This document shows, piece by piece, positions 33,545 through 44,205 of a stretch of 64,000 bases of DNA; positions within the stretch are counted from its first letter, which is position 1, and every line of letters starts with the position of its first letter. The position numbers were made by a program, and so were the translations under genes. This DNA comes from Gymnopilus junonius (taxonomy: Eukaryota; Basidiomycota; Agaricomycetes; Agaricales; Galerinaceae), in NCBI GenBank assembly GCA_015501075.1, contig JADNYJ010000001.1, positions 868,001-932,000 of the forward strand, read 5' to 3'. A model generated the notes under the pieces. It was given only the letters and a program-made list of their open reading frames with translations, was not told the DNA's origin and did not search any database.

Positions 33545-35418
33545 ATGGCCTCCCGAAGGCCACCTTCTCCCCCTTTTACAAAAGGCTATTTTTCTGCCCC
33601 ATTTGAACGTTTTGTCAAAGACGACTCTTTCGACTCCCATTTAACAAGCGCGTTCACCCTTCTCGGTACGCCGACATTATTTCCCTTTTTTTCCAAGTAT
33701 GTGGAGGTTTAACCCCATTTCAACAGACACTGTTGAAACGTACTTTGACTCCCATGTTGATCTACTCCAACGGAAACTGCAGAAGCACAGCGACAGGCTG
33801 AGGCTGAAAGCAGAGGAAACTTTTAAAATCAAGGACCTCAAGCTTGGAGATTTGAAGATAAAAGACTTATCTGGCGATCTGCTGGCTGAGAATCTGGAAA
33901 GGGAGATTAAGAGTTTCAAGCTCAAGGTACGCTGCTAATTGGCCAATGATGCGACTCTGACGCGCCGATGTAGCTCTCAACGCGTGTCACGTCGCTCTCT
34001 GCGTCTTGGCAGTCGGCCAAGGTCGTTCGTACAAGAGAGAAGGTTTCGTTCTTCTTTGGCGTAATGACTCTGCTCTTCTCTGCTCTCATGTTTGGCATGG
34101 CTCCCCAGTGCGTTCCTTGCTTTATTTTGCTGTTTAACTCCAACCGATTGTGACTAGGTGGGTTCATATTGCTTACACGGCGATATGTGGTTACCTTCTT
34201 CCTCTTCGTTTCTACATCTACAAGAAGCGAGCATGGCATTATTTTCTCTTCGACCTGTGTTACTATGTCACTATCCTCAACTTTGTATTCTTCTGGATCT
34301 TTCCCTCAAGTCCAACCCTTTTCCTTGCTTGCTATTGTCTCTCTCATGGATCATTGGCTAGCGCCGTCATTACCTGGCGCAACAGTCTCGTTTTCCATGA
34401 TCAAGACAAGGTCACCTCTCTATTCATACACATATATGCGCCATTTTCGTTTACTGTAATAAGGTCAGTTTGATCCTGAAGTCAGCTTGAGTTTGGCACT
34501 GAAGAACATAGTAGACATTATTACCCCAACGCGGAGCAAAGGTTTCCTGCCTTGGCGACAGTCCCTGAACTTAATCCTTGGCGGGCTCTACTACTAAGTG
34601 GCGCTATCTGTATGTCGATCTCGCCATCAATGATATCCTGTTCATCCTTATATTTCTTGCAGATGCCATTTGGCAACTTCTATACTGGAAGGTTGGCAAT
34701 ATACTTCGTCTCTTCACACAAATACTAACTCTTATTCTGGTATGTAGTTTGTCCTTGTCGACCGTCGTGCCAAAATCGAGTCCGGGCAACGCACTACGTC
34801 ATTTTCTTTCCTCCTCAATGATAAGCATGGTGTTATTGGTCGTGCGCTTTCTAGTGTTCCCCCTGCCTATCGTGAAGCGGCCTTTATGGGCGGACAATTT
34901 AGTCAGTTTTTATAAAACCAGACACTGCGCACTTCACTGACGTTCGTCATAGTCTATGCGTTACTCACGGAAATCCCTGCGGTCTTCTTACTCTACAACA
35001 GCTCCTCCTGGAGCGCAGTGTTCCTGCTCCTTATTTTCTCCGTCAGTGTATGGAATGGAGGAGGTTTTTATATTGAAGTCTTCGGGAGAAAGTGGGTTTT
35101 CCTACCCTATTCTTACTTCTCTTTAATTCGATCATTTCTGAAAGATTCGAACGTGAACTCGAAGCTTTGAGAAAAGAAATCGCAGAAAGCTCAGCACGCG
35201 CATCTTCATCAGGTACTTCTACTCCTGGAACTCTGAGTCGAGGTTCGAGTAGCAATGACCTTTCAAACTTGAACAATAATAATTCAGATTCTTCCGATTC
35301 TCTGAACGGAGAAGAATCACTATCCCCAACTTTGGAAGCAGTCTCAGAGCAACTACCACCGCCCATCGAAAACAAGAAGGATTTATATTTTCTTTGTAAA
35401 TCTCTTTCGTTTTCATGA
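33545..35418 (+). CDS. GPC1: Glycerophosphocholine acyltransferase (Gpc1 family, DUF2838)
   Basis: A membrane enzyme that acylates glycerophosphocholine to lysophosphatidylcholine in phospholipid remodelling. The frame begins MASRRPPSPPFTKGYFSAPF; intron 33666-33725 joins FTLL to DTVETYFDSHVDLLQRK. A charged helical region (KIKDLKLGDLKIKDLSGDLL) precedes the membrane core: FFFGVMTLLFSALMFGMAP, WVHIAYTAICGYLLPLRFY, HYFLFDLCYYVTILNFVFFW, SHGSLASAVITWRNSLVFHD and HIYAPFSFTVIRHYYP. The later exons give LLYWKFVLVDRRAK, SVPPAYREAAFMGGQFIYAL and VWNGGGFYIEVFGRKFEREL, followed by a Ser-rich cytosolic tail. Several membrane spans and these motifs match the Gpc1 family. The frame is intact. Confidence 0.9.
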
Positions 35419-35840
35419 CACATTTGTTCGTTTTGCCCTGTATACCTATAACTGACGATGAAACCCTAGTACCTAATTCCCTAGTTATCCTTCCCCTTCT
35501 TACTCTATTTATGACATTAACGCCTTTATGACCAAGAAGATCTGTAGATCAATACCCTATATCTTTATATCTTTATTCTTTAGTCTTACTATAAAGTACA
35601 GATGTATGCATGCCTTTACGTTGTTGGATTTTCCCTCCGTGATTGATTTCTCTGGGCTTGCATATCAAAATTCATTTGTAACGTGTGTTAAACGATTGTC
35701 GTCAATAAAAGTATGCAGTTAGTTGGTAAATCAATGGAATCGGCTACACAAAAGTTTTGATACATGTCGGATAGGCGTTCTGTGCAGTGAGACCTAGAAC
35801 TCCCTTGACTGAACTGTCATCATCAGATCACCAGAAATTT
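35419..35840. other. Convergent 3' region, GPC1 and TAD1
   Basis: 422 AT-rich bases between convergent genes, expected to contain both polyadenylation regions. Nothing else seen. Confidence 0.5.
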
Positions 35841-37370
35841 TCAAGACGAAATCGATCCAGCCGTTTCAGTATCCATAAATTGAGTCGGGGATGCGGATAA
35901 ATTGTCGCCGTTAATGTTGAAAATTTGCCACTGAATGCCTGTAGGAACCCATCCTGAGAAAGGTCCATCCTTTCCTATGAGTCTGTTTTTGGCTGTCTGG
36001 TAATCCTTGGAAGCCAACTTCACTTGCAGATACGTCTGAGTAGCACTAGTGGAGGAACTGAGCGACCTCAATATAGATTAAATGCTCAGAATCACCTCAA
36101 AGAATCCCCAAATGAATGCAAAACGTCTTTGTAGAGATTGAATAGCGCAATTTTGGACAAGCGAGGCCTGTAAATACAGATGCGTATATAAGATATCTTG
36201 ATTTTGTTAAATTTATTTACCTTGACTTCTCTCTGTAACGGTCCTTTGGTGATACGCCCCTTTTAAGGCCGTTGATTATTACTTCAAAAGATCGTGAATC
36301 AGCTGTCCAGCATAAAGCTTGAATGCAATGAATTTCGCGTAGATGCTTAGACTGAAATCATCCCAACTTACACTCATTACAAGATGTGGATGAGCCCAAG
36401 GCTGAACGCGAATGGACAAACGGAAGATTGGTGAAGTGCAGTGTAGGGTGATGGACAGAAAAATGATCTGGAAGAGTATTCGATCAGGCGAGGCTTTGTG
36501 CATAAATTCAAATGTTGCCAATACCTGCAAGGTCATCGAGCCTCTTCCAAAAGGCGCGCTCACAATCTTCACGGACTACGCCCTCCATGTCAGGTGGCAC
36601 TTCTCCGATGATCATGGTTCCAATGTATAGAGGAGACAAAAACCGAGAGCTGAGTGCACCTTGGATCCCGAGCGCGTTCCACCTCGCTATTTTATCACTG
36701 CATGACATGCATAACGTCGGAGGCGAATCTGCTCGTCCTGGTTTGGTCCGTAATGCGCCTAAACGAGAATAATTATCTCGGCCACGCGAAGTGGCAGTAG
36801 GATCCAGGTTGGGAAAAATATCAAAATTCTTCAGTGTCGCCATTCCTTCGTCTTGCAAACCTGCTAAATAACGCATCGAGGCGTCACCGCCTGCGTAGAG
36901 ATCGATTGATCTTTGATTTCGCGCATCCTATATGAAGGAGACGTACAAGGAAGGGTGGACACATAGAGATTGAGCTGGACACCAACTCGGAGGGTATATT
37001 TTCCATCTGTTCCTTCCACTATCCACTGAGATGAAACGGTCCCGTTTTCCGAAGCACGAATGCGCATAATTTCTTCGAGAAACCACTTCAGGGTCGCACG
37101 ACGGGCAAGTACTTCTGCATGGCAATCGTGCAACACTTCTCCTCTTGAAGACAGGCGCGTTGCTGGTAGACATTTCGTTCCAGTGGCAAGGCCGATGATT
37201 TTAATCTTTGAGTCGTCGACGTCAGACTGCAGGTCATCTTGACGACTGAGAAAAAAAGAAGCTAGGATTGTCCATTGTGAATGTTGTGGTTTGTATGAAA
37301 AAGAGGAATATGTTTTGAATATAGTCAAAACGGCAACGTCATAAAGGTCGTGGTCGAGATAAGGATGCAT
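35841..37370 (-). CDS. TAD1: tRNA-specific adenosine deaminase 1
   Basis: An ADAR-related editase that converts A37 next to the anticodon of tRNA-Ala to inosine. The N-terminal part reads YLDHDLYDVAVLTIFKTYSS. The zinc/catalytic motifs are HDCHAEVLARRATLKW (HAE), a spliced LPCGDASMRYLAGLQ (PCGDAS) and LCMSCSDKIARWNALGIQGA (CSDK). Further joins give DHFSVHHPTLHFTNLPFVHS, CNESLCWTADSRSFEVIING and RGVSPKDRYREKSRPRLSKI, then the terminal YQTAKNRLIGKDGPFSGW. About seven exons, all in frame. The three Zn-ligand motifs are intact, so an active enzyme is likely. Confidence 0.92.
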
Positions 37371-37622
37371 GTATGTTGATTTTATTTATCCGGACAACTC
37401 ATGCTCAGCCCCACTCGTTGCTCTCGAAATCCAATGGATACACGATATTCTATGTACATGGTATGATAGATCTAAGGTATGAGGCTAGGAGAAGATGCAG
37501 ATGTGATATGCTAATGAAATTGCGTATGGAAAGATGAGCAAATGCAAAAGAGGAAATTGCATTAAATCAACTTCCGAAAAGTCCATGCTTTAGAGAACAT
37601 AATAAAATGACAGTAAGAAAGT

Positions 37623-40600
37623 TTAAGCGTTGCTGGCGCCCATATTGGCTTTCCGATTTTTACTCTTCCTAGCCCTGATTAGATGCGAAGAGCGATCGGC
37701 AAGAGGAGGTAAGAATCCAAGGGTTGGTTTCATGCTTTTGGCTTCCTTCATTGTTTCTTCTTTCAACAGCTCCGCATTTCCTTGTTCTGTTGGCGACTGG
37801 GCTTCTTCAGCAAGGGATCTAGGCTGATATGTCAGTGTAGCAGGGTTGGCAAATACCACTGGCAAAGGCGATTCGTAACCGACGATGCCGAGCTGGTGAC
37901 AATAGTACTGTACAGCGGCATGGAAGGCCGTTTTTCTTGCGAGTCGAAGACCCCAATCTTGCCAGTTGCTGGATAAATAATCAGTGGTAAAGCCACAATA
38001 CCACAGACGAAAGGGCTTACCCATTATGCCCGATACCAATAGTCAGCTCGAGGTATCTTTGATACTGTATGTTGGACAGAGTGATGTTGGTGCTGGGTTC
38101 GTACCAGCGGTTTTCCTCTGTTGACAGCCAGTCGTTGAGGCATTTTTCAAGAGCGTCCAGCTTCGTCAACGATGTGTCCCAGGCGACCTGCATCACCAGA
38201 TTCTCGAATGTCTTTCCGCTGCGCCTCACGTTCAAACTGTGGAAAGAAAACGTTTCAATATGACAAAGCAAATTTCACCAGAAACAAAGACTGACATGAA
38301 TTGACTGAATAATTGGCTGTTGAAGTAGTATGTTTCTGAACCATCGCTACGGCCAAATACGGTGGCGAACAGGCCAACCTTTCTGACAATTAGATTTTCC
38401 GCTATAAATTGGATCAGAAAAGGTACTGACAAGGAATTCGGAGAAAATAACACACTTCCAATGATGACACGGTCGCCCGTATCGTACGGACTGCATTTCA
38501 AGGGTAAAAAAAATGAGCATAACAAGAGCTTGGACCGAGATAGGAAGGAAGGACATACTGGGTTACAAACAAGAGCATGATGGCGTCAAATGCGCTGCTC
38601 GCCGCGTTCTTGAACACAAAGCTTGCAGCAATACCAAGCGTATACATACTCGTCAGAGACTTGGTGACATTCACTCCAAAGATGCTGAGAGCGATGAAGA
38701 ACAAAACTACTGCGGCAAAGAAGAGTAGGATCCTGTCCAAAGTTTTTAGCGCTTCGCCAACGTCGCGCATTGACCGCGCTAGAAAACGGCGTTCTTTGTA
38801 AACCCTGATCACAGACTGTTTGAGCTCAGACCTCGAAATATCACCGTTACCGTCCTTGTCGAAGACTTTAAAAGCTTCCTCTGCCTTTACGTGGTCGGAA
38901 AAGGCAGGGTAAAAGTCAGCAGGAATAAGCCAAGATCTGCCTGCTCTAAATTTCATCCAGATGGAGCGTGCCAAGTGCTTGAATGCTATTAAATTCCTTG
39001 TCCTTTGAGACGACAACTCATGCCTACCTTAGCTTCATGGGATGAGCTCACATTCCAAGAAAGTCCGTCTTTCTCTTCATTTTGTCCGGTGATGTTGCGA
39101 GCGTCATGTAGTATGGCGTCTTTGAATAATTTTGCAGCCTGCTTGAGGGCAGCGTCGGCAGTGCGGCCATCTTCGCTCTCTCGAGGAGATCCAGCGGGTG
39201 GGTATCGATGAGGGTTGAACATACTCGGTGTTGCTGGCCTGGCAGTATAAAGTTGTCCCGTTGCAGGTGCCATTGGCGACATTTCTATCTCGGCTTGTAG
39301 ACCCTCCTTCTCGATGGCCATTTTGCTTTTTTCCTTATCATACTCGTCCGTCTGACCCGATTGTTGTCGCTCGAGATGACCTAGTTCACTGGTCTCTCCG
39401 CTGCCATTGAACCAGGAATATCTATCCGGCGCTTTCCCCTTCTTATTGACTAGTGTTCGGTCAGCTTCTTCCAATTCTATATCTTCATCATCTTCTGCAT
39501 CATTTCCGTGGCTCGTGTTAGTGTTTGTGCGGGACGAAATGGGAGTAGCATTTTTGAGGGCCTTGGAAAGGAGACGAGAATGCTGTTTGTCAGTCAGAGT
39601 TGTTGGGAATCCGAGACCACCAAAGACCGGTGTACGAGTGCCTGGCCTCTGAGGTGTAGGTAGCTTGGGACGGTATTGACGCAGCTTCTCGACGACAAGA
39701 AGGGCCTTCTCAACCTCCTCTACACGTTCTTTATAGGCAGTACGATGGAAAGAGAAGGCTGGAGAGAAACGCAGGTCAGCATGATTCCTGCAGATCAGAG
39801 CTCGAGCGAAACGTTAACCCACCGATGAAATGAGAAAGCATGCGTTGTCCACACCAGACTAGAAACAAGAAAAAGAAGAACTCGACAACTTGAGAAAGCT
39901 AAAGAAAAGGAATTATCAGGGAGCAAGCTTCGGACAACAATAATTACAAGTTACCCGATTCGTGTACTGTGCACTACTCGAAGCAGTCGTTGAGGCATTG
40001 TGCAAGGAAAATACATCCTGAAAGATGATGGCCCAGCTCGCATACGCGCTGGCAGCATAAAAAGCTGGTTTTATAGTATCCTTGACGGAGACGTAGAGTT
40101 CTATCCTCGTTTTGATGGCTTCCGACACATGCCCCCAGACCGCTGATACCGCATAACGAAACAGGATAGGAACGACGTCAATGACCATGGCCAGGTACCA
40201 GGATATGATGATATTAGCAGCTGCCCAGAAAAGCCAGGCTTGGACGTTGTCCTTGATATATCGGCGGTGCTCCGTTGGATGTTTTTTATACCAGAAAAAA
40301 TGAATGAGTACACCGGGAGTGACAAGTATAGCAGCCAAAAGTGTCGAGCCAATGAGTGACGAGAACAACAGTGAGAGAATCCTGTTGCAGATTTATTTAT
40401 TATAGCAGCTCTTTCTTCCGACCATACGTACCTTTTCAGCCCCCACCCTCGCTTCACTTCTTTCACTCCCATATGTTTCCCGAACTTGGCTTCCTGGTCA
40501 ACAAGATCCTCGTCATCTGACCAATGAAAGTCGTCGGAATCTTCATCGTCTGTGCCAGCTATAGAGGGTGCGCCACTGCTGACCGCGTCCGAATCCTGAC

Positions 40601-40940
40601 GGGTATGGGTGCGGAAGAAAGTGGGAATACTCGCGACTTTCTCGAGGCTTTCTGGAAACTGGACTTTGGGAGGGGGCCTTTGTCTGGATGTCGATGCAAG
40701 TCTATTCTGCTCAGTGTCGCTGCCTTCGGACTGAAGGGGCACTTGGACCATATCGTCTCCGTCGTCTCTGTCCGTATCTTGGTTTTCGCAGTCGTCGGTG
40801 GATGAAGCCCGGGTCAGAGAAAAAAGCTTCGGATGGCTTGGCTTCGAGTCGAAGAGCAGATTCTCCGACGAGGTTGTGCGCAACCTGCTATGCGATGATC
40901 TTCTCGGACCGTGAATCGGATTCTTTAAGATTCCACGCAT
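37623..40940 (-). CDS. EF-hand mechanosensitive ion channel (MscS-like, Msy type)
   Basis: It resembles fission-yeast Msy1/Msy2, ER-membrane channels that tune calcium during hypo-osmotic shock. A long polar N-terminus (starting MRGILKNPIHGPRRSSHSRL) precedes several membrane spans, including LIGSTLLAAILVTPGVLIHF and WLFWAAANIIISWYLAMVID. A Ser/Pro-rich loop follows, then an EF-hand (FKVFDKDGNGDISRSELKQS; canonical DxDxNxD..E loop). The MscS core has ILLFFAAVVLFFIALSIFGV, NVTKSLTSMYTLGIAASFVF, PYDTGDRVIIG and LFATVFGRSDGSETYYF. A cytosolic domain (LTIGIGHNGNWQDWGLRLAR) and a basic tail (RARKSKNRKANMGASNA) finish it. About eight exons; no frame break seen. Confidence 0.92.
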
Positions 40941-41446
40941 ATTTATGGGTGCGGGTAATTAGCGGAAGACCGAACACCACTATGGAGCGCCAATGTCGAG
41001 TGGTTCTAGTCTAGATAGCAGTTGTGGCGAAAGAAGAGCGGACTGTGGTGACTGCATTCTTATTATTCACGATTTGTTGTGCACCGGAGGGGTAACGAAC
41101 CAAGGCGGGCAGAAAGTTTTCGATCGTGGTCAAGGCGCGTAAAATTTGAAGGACCCCAAAATCTCCCCCAAATCCAATTGGCAATTACGCTAAAAATGTA
41201 ACTTGGTTAGCGCCAATGGAAAGCGATCTACAGCCTGAATGCACCAGCCCCTGCCATCCGCTCTAGTAAGATTATATACCATTTGAGAGCTGAGAGCTCT
41301 CTATTCATGCAGGTTCAGCGGGAGCATTCAACATCGAGTGCCGGCCCGGCTTCTTGGCAACAAATACCACCTTCCTATTTTAGCTCGCCAGTTATCAATG
41401 ACGTCATAAAAGGGTTCCAACCATACCGAACGCCATCGACCACTCC
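40941..41446. promoter_or_regulatory. Divergent region, channel gene and coiled-coil gene A
   Basis: 506 bp between starts at 40940 (minus) and 41447 (plus). TATATA-like sequence (gattatatacc) lies near 41270-41280. No other site identified. Confidence 0.45.
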
Positions 41447-42114
41447 ATGGCTTCACAACAACCAGTTTCCACCCCAACGTCTCCAGAACGTATCAAAAAA
41501 GTAGAACATGAAATTATCAAAGAGGCCAAGGACGAGGAGAAGAATCTCAAGAAAGCCATAAAGGACCTCACCCAAACGGAGAAGGACGCAAAAAAGGCCA
41601 ACAAGGTATGCATAGCTATTTTAGGTCTCTGGAACTGTATTTACGTGGTGTTCGATTTAGGGCGCAGTAAAAGCCGAACAAACTCTCGAGAAGTCGGAAA
41701 AGAAGGAGCAAAGCGCTTTAAAGGACCTCTACAAAGCCGAGAACGCGCATGATGTCGCTGTGAGCAGTGTACATCAGGCACAGCAGAACTTGGAGGTACG
41801 GTTCGTTTTTATCTTAATTTATAACTGGTCAACTGAAATGCTCGTCGTTTGCACTTAGCTTTCGACCAAGCGTAATACCAAGGTGAAAGAAGCTCTACAA
41901 GCCAAGTCTGCTCACGTAGATGAAGCCATGAAAGCAAATGAAGAACATACGGTATGTTTTTAGTGATAAAAATTTGTGCATGGTTAACATATCATTTCAG
42001 AAATCTCGGAACGCGAGGCTGACGGCTCTCAGAGGTCCCGCTGCTGCTAACGACGCTGGACGAGTCGTTCCTGAACCAGATACTACAGTCGCTACTGGTC
42101 GTGCTCAGGATTAG
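41447..42114 (+). CDS. Small coiled-coil protein, tandem copy A
   Basis: Four exons encode about 150 Lys/Glu/Ala-rich residues, predicted to be one long charged coiled coil. Exon 1: IKKVEHEIIKEAKDEEKNLK and DLTQTEKDAKKANK. Exon 2: VKAEQTLEKSEKKEQSALKD. Exon 3: RNTKVKEALQAKSAHVDEAM and KANEEHT. Exon 4: SRNARLTALRGPAAANDAGR VVPEP. The copy downstream (42488-43132) has the same four-exon plan, with introns at equivalent positions. From memory, similar agaric proteins are labelled DNA-binding protein Ncp1; I could not verify this. The function is unknown. The intervening introns are consensus GT-AG. Confidence 0.8.
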
Positions 42115-42487
42115 GGCGGGTAAGGTATTTCTTCAGTTTTATACATGGGGATATCACAGCTACTATATCAATTTCTCGTAATTTTAATGATACTTAGTGT
42201 CCTGGTAGTGTGGTCCTACTCCAAGACCCACCGTAAGCGATACCGACTTCAGATACAGGCAGTGTTTTAACGTACCGAACGAGAGATTGAACCTCTTCGA
42301 GACCATAAGAAGGCCAAAGCATGCCGAAGGGTTGAGAAACTGCCAATAGCGCCCGAGGGGTGATGACTAAGCAGGTGCCCCTATCATGGCGCCAAAAACA
42401 CCATGACGTCAGAGATTCAATGACCCTAATTAGCTTCCGCGACGTTCGTCATTCCACCACCAACCAGCCAACCTACCACCACAAGCC
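42115..42487. other. Spacer between the tandem coiled-coil genes
   Basis: 373 bp with the 3' end of copy A and the promoter of copy B. No repeat or remnant of a third copy was found. Confidence 0.5.
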
Positions 42488-43132
42488 ATGCAAAGCACTC
42501 CGAGTTCCACATTGAATGTATCAGAGCTCAAAAAGCTAGAGAAAGGTATAAAGCACGAAGCGAAAGATGAGGAGAAGGTGGTGAAGCACGCCATGAATGA
42601 TTTGAAGAAGACCGAGAAGGAGGGGTCTAAAGTGCACAAGGTATGTGCCTGTTTATTTGTATCGATGGTTAGCTGACATTATAATGAACTCAGGCTACTG
42701 ACAAGGCCAAGAGCACTCTCGAGAAAGCGGAGAAGAAGGAAGACAGCACCCTCGATGACATCTACAAGGCGCAGCATAAACACGACACAGCAGTTACCGA
42801 TCTACATCAGGCGGAAAGCAGCCTGAAAGTGGGCAGACCTATTTTGGAAACCGCAGAGTACTCAGCTGACATCCATTCAGTTCAAGACACAGAAAGATAA
42901 AAAATTAAAGGAGGCAATTGACAACAAAGCAGCGCACCTGGATCAAGTTATCAAGGCCAACGAAGAGCATACTGTGAGTTCTGTGGACTATTTCAATCTC
43001 CATGCCTTAACATCTGGCGATTAGCAAGAGCGAAATGCCAAGATTAATGCATTGCGAGGTCCATCCGCTGCCGAGGAAGCGGGGCGCATCATTCCTCAGA
43101 TGCAGAGCGAAGCTCCAGAGTCTGTAAACTGA
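42488..43132 (+). CDS. Small coiled-coil protein, tandem copy B
   Basis: A paralogue of the upstream gene. Exon 1: LKKLEKGIKHEAKDEEKVVK and DLKKTEKEGSKVHK. Exon 2: ATDKAKSTLEKAEKKEDSTL and DDIYKAQHKHDTAVTDLHQA. Exon 3: LKEAIDNKAAHLDQVIKANE. Exon 4: QERNAKINALRGPSAAEEAG RIIPQ. The shared blocks EAKDEEK, LEK-EKKE, KANEEHT, RNA-ALRGP-AA and AGR show common descent. Divergence elsewhere is considerable, so the duplication is not recent. No signal peptide or membrane segment; function not known. Confidence 0.8.
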
Positions 43133-43181
43133 TATCATTCGTTTATTGTAGTATGGGTATACCTCTATATAACATGTATTC

Positions 43182-44057
43182 CTACATTGCACTTTTAAGC
43201 ACAATTCCACGACTTGCGATTTCGGTCTGACTGGTCGATGAATTAGAACGACCCTGGAGCAAGACCTCTCCTGTAGCTTTAGTGGTTTCCTTGACTTCTT
43301 TGATGAACTTGCTGAAGGCTTTGAAGTTGGGCGAACTTGCATCACGCATGAGCTGGAATGCAATGCTCTCGCTCGTGCCTACGATGGCGCCCTCTGCGCG
43401 CAAACGATCGAGGGCTATGGGTATCTCGAAAGAGTTGCAGGACGAGACGCCGTCCGTTACGACATGTACGGTGTACTTTGCGGTGGCAAGAAGAGCCAAG
43501 ACGGTCTGGAGGACACAGACATGGGACTGGATAAAAATAAACACAAGTGGGTCCGTGATTAGCTTGACGGAATGGATGAACCCGAACCTCGATTCCAAAA
43601 ATCACGATTGACTCGATAGGAAGGGCATCCAGCACGGCCTGTACCTCTGGCGTATACATAGAGAAGAGAGATTTATCGAAAGGACCATGGAGGAGGGAGC
43701 CCAGAGACTGGAGGTCGATCTCTGGATCGGTCGGACCGAGAGCTTGGCGGAGGAAGTCTCAGGAGGGTGTGTGCAGAGGGGGATACGAGGCAGGATACCT
43801 TTGGTGTTTTGCGTAGTGACGACCACCGGAATATCTAGCAGCTGATGGGGTATGAGTGATGGAGTGGGAGAGCAGTGATTGGATTTACGTTTGCGAGCCT
43901 GACCATCTTGTTCGCTGTGGCGACGACATGGTGATAGGCGTGTATGGCGGGCTCTAAAAAAAGAGATGAAGGAGGAGGCGGGAGAGCAGCAGTGTGGCGC
44001 ACTGAATTTAGTCTGTATATCGCAGAGAAAGAAGAGGGAGTGTGGGGGGGACGGCAT
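43182..44057 (-). CDS. Isochorismatase-family cysteine hydrolase
   Basis: A Rossmann-like hydrolase of the ISOC1/2 type; the substrate is unknown for most fungal members. Exons join as FFLCDIQTKFKPAIHAYHHV, VATANKMVRLANLLDIPVVV, TTQNTKALGPTDPEIDLQSL and HGPFDKSLFSMYTPEVQAVL. The catalytic triad is visible: Asp in FLCDIQTKF, Lys in PFDKSLFSM, and Cys in SHVCVLQTVLALL (after an intron). The C-terminal part RDASSPNFKAFSKFIKEVKE is normal for the family. The start MPSPPHSLFFLC at 44057 gives the usual short leader; an in-frame ATG at 44156 would add 33 residues. Head-to-head with the next gene. Confidence 0.88.
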
Positions 44058-44205
44058 ACTTGGTGGGGGATGAGATTGATGCGGAGTCTGAAAAGAGGGC
44101 GTGTTTGGTTCGAGTTGAATTTTGGAAGGACCCGCAGCTCTGTCGCCCACCGGCACTTCCTCTCATTTACCCCTCCGTTCTTTTGTTTCCCTTTCTTTCG
44201 TTCCT
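44058..44205. promoter_or_regulatory. Short divergent promoter
   Basis: 148 bp between the isochorismatase start (44057, minus) and the Ser-rich coiled-coil gene start (44206, plus). If the isochorismatase began at 44156, only 49 bp would remain, which favours the downstream start. Confidence 0.5.
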
